Part shown: in pieces, positions 60,420 through 64,000 of the stretch
Position numbering within the stretch: position 1 is the first letter of the stretch
Layout of the letters: each line of letters opens with the position of its first letter
From: Hydrococcus rivularis NIES-593
GTDB taxonomy: Bacteria > Cyanobacteriota > Cyanobacteriia > Cyanobacteriales > Microcystaceae
Length of the DNA: 64,000 bases
Direction: 5' to 3'
Assembly (NCBI RefSeq): GCF_001904635.1
Contig: NZ_MRCB01000007.1
Coordinates: 1-64,000 of the forward strand
Position numbers and translations under genes: made by a program
The notes under the pieces: generated by a model
Database searches by the model: none
Told to the model about the DNA's origin: nothing
The model's input: only the letters and a program-made list of their open reading frames with translations

Positions 60420-61847
60420 TTACGGACAAACAAACTCCTGTGGAATCTTAACAGTAAACGTCGTTCCAACTCCTTCTTTGCTTTCTACAAAAATCTCTCC
60501 TTGATGAAGTTCCAGACACTTTTTTACCACTGCCAATCCCAATCCAGTACCGGCGATATCTTTAACATTTTTGCTGCGATGGAATGGCTCATAAAGAGCT
60601 TGAAGGTCTTCTGAGGGTATTCCTATTCCTTCATCTTGGATCTGAAAAACTACTGCACCTGGTTCGTTCCTCAGCACAAAGCGAATTTTACCACCGCTAG
60701 GCGAATACTTGATGGCGTTGGAAAGCAAATTGCTCAGAATCGAATAGAGCAACTTTTCATCCAGATAGGCGTGGGTGAGCGATCCTTGACCGATCACCTC
60801 GATTGAGTGAGAAGACTCATCAAAAACCTGCATATCCTCCACTAGATTGAGACAGAAGGATTGAAGTTCGAGCAAATATGGCTTGCACTCCAACTTTCCC
60901 GCTTCAGCCCTAGTTAGGGTCAACAGATCGGCAAGCAATTTCGTCATCACCCTAGCTGAAGACTGAATGCGATCGAGATTTTTGCGCTCTTTGGGATCTA
61001 GCCCTTGTTGATGACTTGCTAGTAGCAGTTGCGCCGAACCGAGAATCAAGCTCAAGGGCGTGCGAAATTCATGGGAAACCATAGAAAAGAAATTGAGTTT
61101 CAGTTCGCTCAGTTCTTTTTCTTGAGCCAGAATTCGTTGTCGTATCTCTGCCTGCTGACGCTTTACCATTTGCTGGTAAAGCAGCGCATACACGGCTAAA
61201 AGTATGACAAACGTTAGAATAGTTCCCAGAATCTCGATCGACATTCTGCTATGAAAGCCGGACTGAGTTTGACTGACCTGTATCTGGAGTAATTGTTCTT
61301 CTTCAGTTTAGATTTGGGCAACGATTTGAAGAATTTCACGCTGATTTTGCTTGGTTTGGGCAATTAGTGAGTCTTGAGCCGCTCGCGATTTCTTGTTCTC
61401 GTATAGGTCACTAAGCTGCTGGAAAAAAGCTAACCTTTGCTCAATTAATGCGTCCAGTTTTGCTAGTCGCTTCTGTTGGTTGGGATCGTTGTCGAGCAAT
61501 TGCTGAAGTTGAGTAATTTTAGAATCAATGTCTTGAATAGCGAGATTATAGCGCTCTAACTCTTCCTCGTCCTCAAACAAAATATAGCCTCGCCGTCCGG
61601 CTTCTGCATTAGTCAGGGTAGCGACGACATCTGTCAGGGTTTTCAGGACTTGATGAGTCTGTTTCATTTGGTTAGCACTAGCAATTAATCGAGTGGCATT
61701 TTGGTAAGAAACCAAGCTGACAAAACCCATCAACAGCAATGCCAGACTTAACCCGCCTGCGATCCACTTGCCTTCAAGCGACTTTTTTATCACGATTGGA
61801 AATGTCAATTGTGGATTTATCTTGGTAATTAGCAGCTCACACTGCAA
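60420..61847 (-). pseudogene. CHASE3 sensor histidine kinase interrupted by one in-frame stop
   Basis: Two open frames are in the same reading frame, separated by one TAA at 61308-61310. The first (61847-61311) has a membrane helix (GGLSLALLLMGFVSLVSY) and a CHASE3 sensor domain (VVATLTNAEAGRRGYILFED). After the stop the frame goes on (TEEEQLLQIQVSQTQSGFHS) to a second membrane helix (LGTILTFVILLAVYALLY), the H box FSMVSHEFRTPLSLILGSAQ, N box LLSNAIKYSP, G1 DEGIGIPSEDL and G2 GTGLGLAVVKKCLEL. The ATG at 61244 lies just before helix 2 and could start a sensor-less kinase of 274 aa. Thus the kinase core is intact but uncoupled from its sensor. Confidence 0.85.
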
Positions 61848-61883
61848 TCGAGCCAGTCAATTATTTATACTCTAAGCTACCAA

Positions 61884-62198
61884 ATGCGTATTTTAGTCGT
61901 TGAAGATGATGTCCGGCTAGCAGAAATGCTGACAGAAGCGCTCACAGACTTTCAATACGTGGTCGATCTTGCCCAAGACGGGGAAACGGCATGGGATTGG
62001 GTTAGGGGACAAGAATACGATCTGATCGTGCTGGATTTAACTCTGCCCAAGCTAGATGGGGTCAGCTTTTGTCAGCGACTTCGCCAACACCGCCTTGCTC
62101 TTCCGATTTTAATGTTAACTGCCCGCGATACCATTGCCGACAAAATTACTGGTTTGGATGCGGGGGCAGATGACTACATGGTGAAAAAATTAAGCTAA
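61884..62198 (+). pseudogene. Response regulator truncated after the receiver domain
   Basis: 104 codons. Receiver motifs VEDDVRLAEM, IVLDLTLPKLDG (phosphoacceptor Asp), MLTARDT and DDYMVK are present, then the frame ends in KLS-stop where OmpR-type regulators read KPFDL and continue into a winged helix. No DNA-binding domain is found downstream. It is divergent from the interrupted kinase, a common layout for a cognate pair. It might still act as a stand-alone receiver, but the alpha5 helix is missing. Confidence 0.82.
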
Positions 62199-62379
62199 CT
62201 TTAACCAAAGCAGTTGGTTAGGGAACCCAGATGAATATGATTTCAGCTTGGTAAAAATTTTCCTGTTTGGAATGATATTCATCTTTCTTCTCAATTTTGC
62301 TCGAACTTAGCGATTTCTCAACCGTCACTTATCTACAGTGCCTTCGCTTGTATTATGTCCGTCACTTGATTGAGAGATT

Positions 62380-63633
62380 ATGAAGCAAACGATCGGTTGC
62401 GTTAATCAGATAAAAACGATTCAATTATTGCCGCAAAATCAGACTGCTAAATCGACCTACGCTTTGATATCGGTGGATGACGACCGATGCGAGCAACATG
62501 TCTACGTGCGATCGCTAGGACTGGCGCTAGCGCAACGAGGATGCCAAGTCGATATATTTACCCGCCGCCAAGACCCCGACCAGCCTGCCATTACCAATCG
62601 CGCGTCGGGATGTCGAATCATTCGCCTGACAGCGGGTCCCACTCGGTTTATTCCCCAAGATGAATTGTTCGAGCATTTACCAGCTTTTCTAGAAGCTTGG
62701 TTAGCCTTTCAAGGCTGCTGCGATCGCCATTACAGTCTGATTCATACCAATTATTGGCTTTCTGGTTGGGTGGGTTTACAACTCAAATCTCGGCTGAAAT
62801 TACCTCTGGTTCATACCTATCACTCCATCGGTTCTGTCAAATATGAAGATACAGAACCCATGCCTAGGATCGCTAGTGCCCGATTGGTAGTCGAATGGGC
62901 ATGTTTACAAGAAGCCGATTGCGTGGTGGCAACTAGTCCCCAAGAAAAGATCGATCTGCGCTGGTTAGTCTCTAGACGGGGACGAATTCGAGTCATTCCC
63001 TATGGGATTGACATACAACCTTTTTCCTCGCTGGTTAAAGCCACTGCTCGCCAACAGTTAGGTATTTCGCCAAAAACTAAAACCATTTTGTACGTGGGGA
63101 GTTTTGAGAGGCGCAAGGGGATTGAAACTCTTATCAAAGCCTGCGCTCAGTTACCTCGGCGATTTCAGCTGTATTTGGTAGACAGAAGCGAGCAGAGTAG
63201 CAGTGACGAGCAAGAGCGTATTAGAGCGTTGATTTGGGAATGGGGATTGGAAGGGATTACAACCTTTGCTAAGCCAATCCCGCCGCAACAGTTACCCGCT
63301 TACTACGCCGCCGCCGATGTTTGCGTGGTTCCCAGTGACTACGAATCCCTCGGACTGGTTGCGATTGAAGCAATGGCTGCGGGAATCCCTGTCATTGCTA
63401 GCCATGTGGGAGGACTGCGGCACGCCGTCATCCATGGCGAAACCGGACTGCTGGTTCCTCCTAGTAATCCTGAAGCTTTGGCATACGCGCTCTGGGCAGT
63501 GTTGAGCAATTCAAAATTAGCGCGGTCTTGGGGAGAAGCTGGCTCAAAACGAGTCCAGTTGCATTTCAATAGTGCTACAGTCGCCGCTCGAATCCATCAA
63601 CTCTATCGATCGCTTACCCAAATCTACCAATAG
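62380..63633 (+). CDS. Glycosyltransferase family 4
   Basis: 417 aa, GT-B fold. N-domain with DRCEQHVYVRSLGLALAQRG, a LIHTNYWLSGWVGLQLKSRL segment, and HTYHSIGSVKYEDTEPMPR. C-domain with LYVGSFERRKGIETLIKACA and the nucleotide-sugar EX7E motif CVVPSDYESLGLVAIEAMAA. The sequence around HTYHSIG and the overall pattern resemble the sucrose-phosphate-synthase-like branch, but the acceptor cannot be assigned. Start ATG 62380 with a less clear ribosome binding site (GAGA). A P-type ATPase follows. Confidence 0.88.
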   Translation: MKQTIGCVNQIKTIQLLPQNQTAKSTYALISVDDDRCEQHVYVRSLGLALAQRGCQVDIFTRRQDPDQPAITNRASGCRIIRLTAGPTRFIPQDELFEHLPAFLEAWLAFQGCCDRHYSLIHTNYWLSGWVGLQLKSRLKLPLVHTYHSIGSVKYEDTEPMPRIASARLVVEWACLQEADCVVATSPQEKIDLRWLVSRRGRIRVIPYGIDIQPFSSLVKATARQQLGISPKTKTILYVGSFERRKGIETLIKACAQLPRRFQLYLVDRSEQSSSDEQERIRALIWEWGLEGITTFAKPIPPQQLPAYYAAADVCVVPSDYESLGLVAIEAMAAGIPVIASHVGGLRHAVIHGETGLLVPPSNPEALAYALWAVLSNSKLARSWGEAGSKRVQLHFNSATVAARIHQLYRSLTQIYQ

Positions 63634-63796
63634 GAAGATGAAAATTATTATTGAACAAATATGAAATAAATAATGGCATAACTGTCATTTTTCCATCACA
63701 TTTACTTGGTAAGTTAACCGTTATGCAATCTGGCGCGCTCGCTTAATAACAAGCTTAGAAACTTTATCTGCCAGGATAAATCTTGGAGTAAAAAAT

Positions 63797-64000
63797 ATGA
63801 CAGCAACTACTCAAAAACCCTTGCCGTCGTACCAGTGGCATCATCTATCAATACGGGAAGTTGCCGGACATTTAGATAGTAATTTAGAAGCGGGTTTAAC
63901 ATCGGCTGAGGTAGCCAAGCGACGAGAGCGTTTTGGTGCTAACGAACTGGTGGGAAAACCGGGGAAAAGTCCCATCGTGCGCTTTCTTCTTCAATTTAAC
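63797..64000 (+). CDS. Cation-transporting P-type ATPase, N-terminus (runs off the window)
   Basis: The first 68 codons are visible: WHHLSIREVAGHLDSNLEAG and TSAEVAKRRERFGANELVGK match the cation-ATPase N domain that precedes the transmembrane part of P2- and P3-type pumps. The catalytic DKTGT and the ion-binding helices lie outside the window, so the ion is unknown (Ca, Mg, Na/K or H are possible). ATG 63797 follows GGAGTAAAAAAT. Confidence 0.82.
   Translation, partial: MTATTQKPLPSYQWHHLSIREVAGHLDSNLEAGLTSAEVAKRRERFGANELVGKPGKSPIVRFLLQFN

Overview
The window reads as chromosome of a cyanobacterium. The evidence is the very frequent HIP1 octamer (GCGATCGC) on both strands, an NDH-1 NdhF subunit of the photosynthetic type, a Ycf37-like photosystem I assembly factor, a one-helix high-light-inducible protein, an iron superoxide dismutase, a CYP110-like P450, C-DES cystine lyase, and an ATP synthase operon of cyanobacterial layout (I-a-c-b'-b-delta-alpha-gamma, with beta and epsilon elsewhere). 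Gene density is moderate, with intergenic spaces rich in dispersed short repeats. The genus cannot be fixed from the sequence alone; a unicellular or pleurocapsalean type would fit.

Layout. 0-3 kb is a scarred region: a 5' fragment of release factor 3 (prfC) abuts a DUF2254 membrane-protein gene with an internal deletion, followed by an intact MscS channel and the remnant of a second one. 3-12 kb holds C-DES, a RecB-like nuclease, small membrane and coiled-coil proteins, ndhF, type 2 IPP isomerase (fni) and a long SppA. 12-20 kb holds a frameshifted PRC-barrel gene, an epoxide-hydrolase-like enzyme, P450, an unexplained highly structured intergenic stretch, a PlsC-type acyltransferase, an EamA transporter, and short SppA. 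20-24 kb is the conserved aroH / rpmH-rnpA-PH domain-yidC-jag block, closed by a clear terminator. 24-35 kb holds a broken phosphatase, lpdA, ycf37, a solute-binding protein, an SLOG protein, sodB, tgt and cobS. 35-41 kb is the high-affinity phosphate system pstS-pstS-pstC-pstA-pstB on the minus strand, with a possible Pho box. 41-52 kb holds bioF, a phosphoesterase, a seven-blade WD40 protein, asnS, hli, the principal sigma factor, a NodB deacetylase, and tRNA-Tyr and tRNA-Thr. 52-58.7 kb is the atp operon. 58.7-64 kb is again scarred: a truncated APC permease, an intact response regulator, a lipoprotein gene with a frameshift at a T run, a CHASE3 histidine kinase interrupted by one in-frame stop, and a response regulator cut off after its receiver domain; then a glycosyltransferase and the start of a P-type ATPase.

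What stands out. At least nine broken or truncated genes are recognisable, often with the exact lesion readable: a 4-base duplication, a one-base frameshift, an in-frame stop, deletion joins. Short mobile repeats are abundant; two copies of one element give an apparent empty site and filled site for a second repeat, and a third repeat family shows compensatory stem changes. A well-folded RNA of about 117 nt lies inside the atp operon between subunits c and b'. I did not find a CRISPR array, prophage, complete insertion sequence or recognisable defence system, and I see no convincing novel multi-gene system. The most promising unexplained items are the atp-internal RNA and the structured intergenic region near 16.6-16.8 kb.
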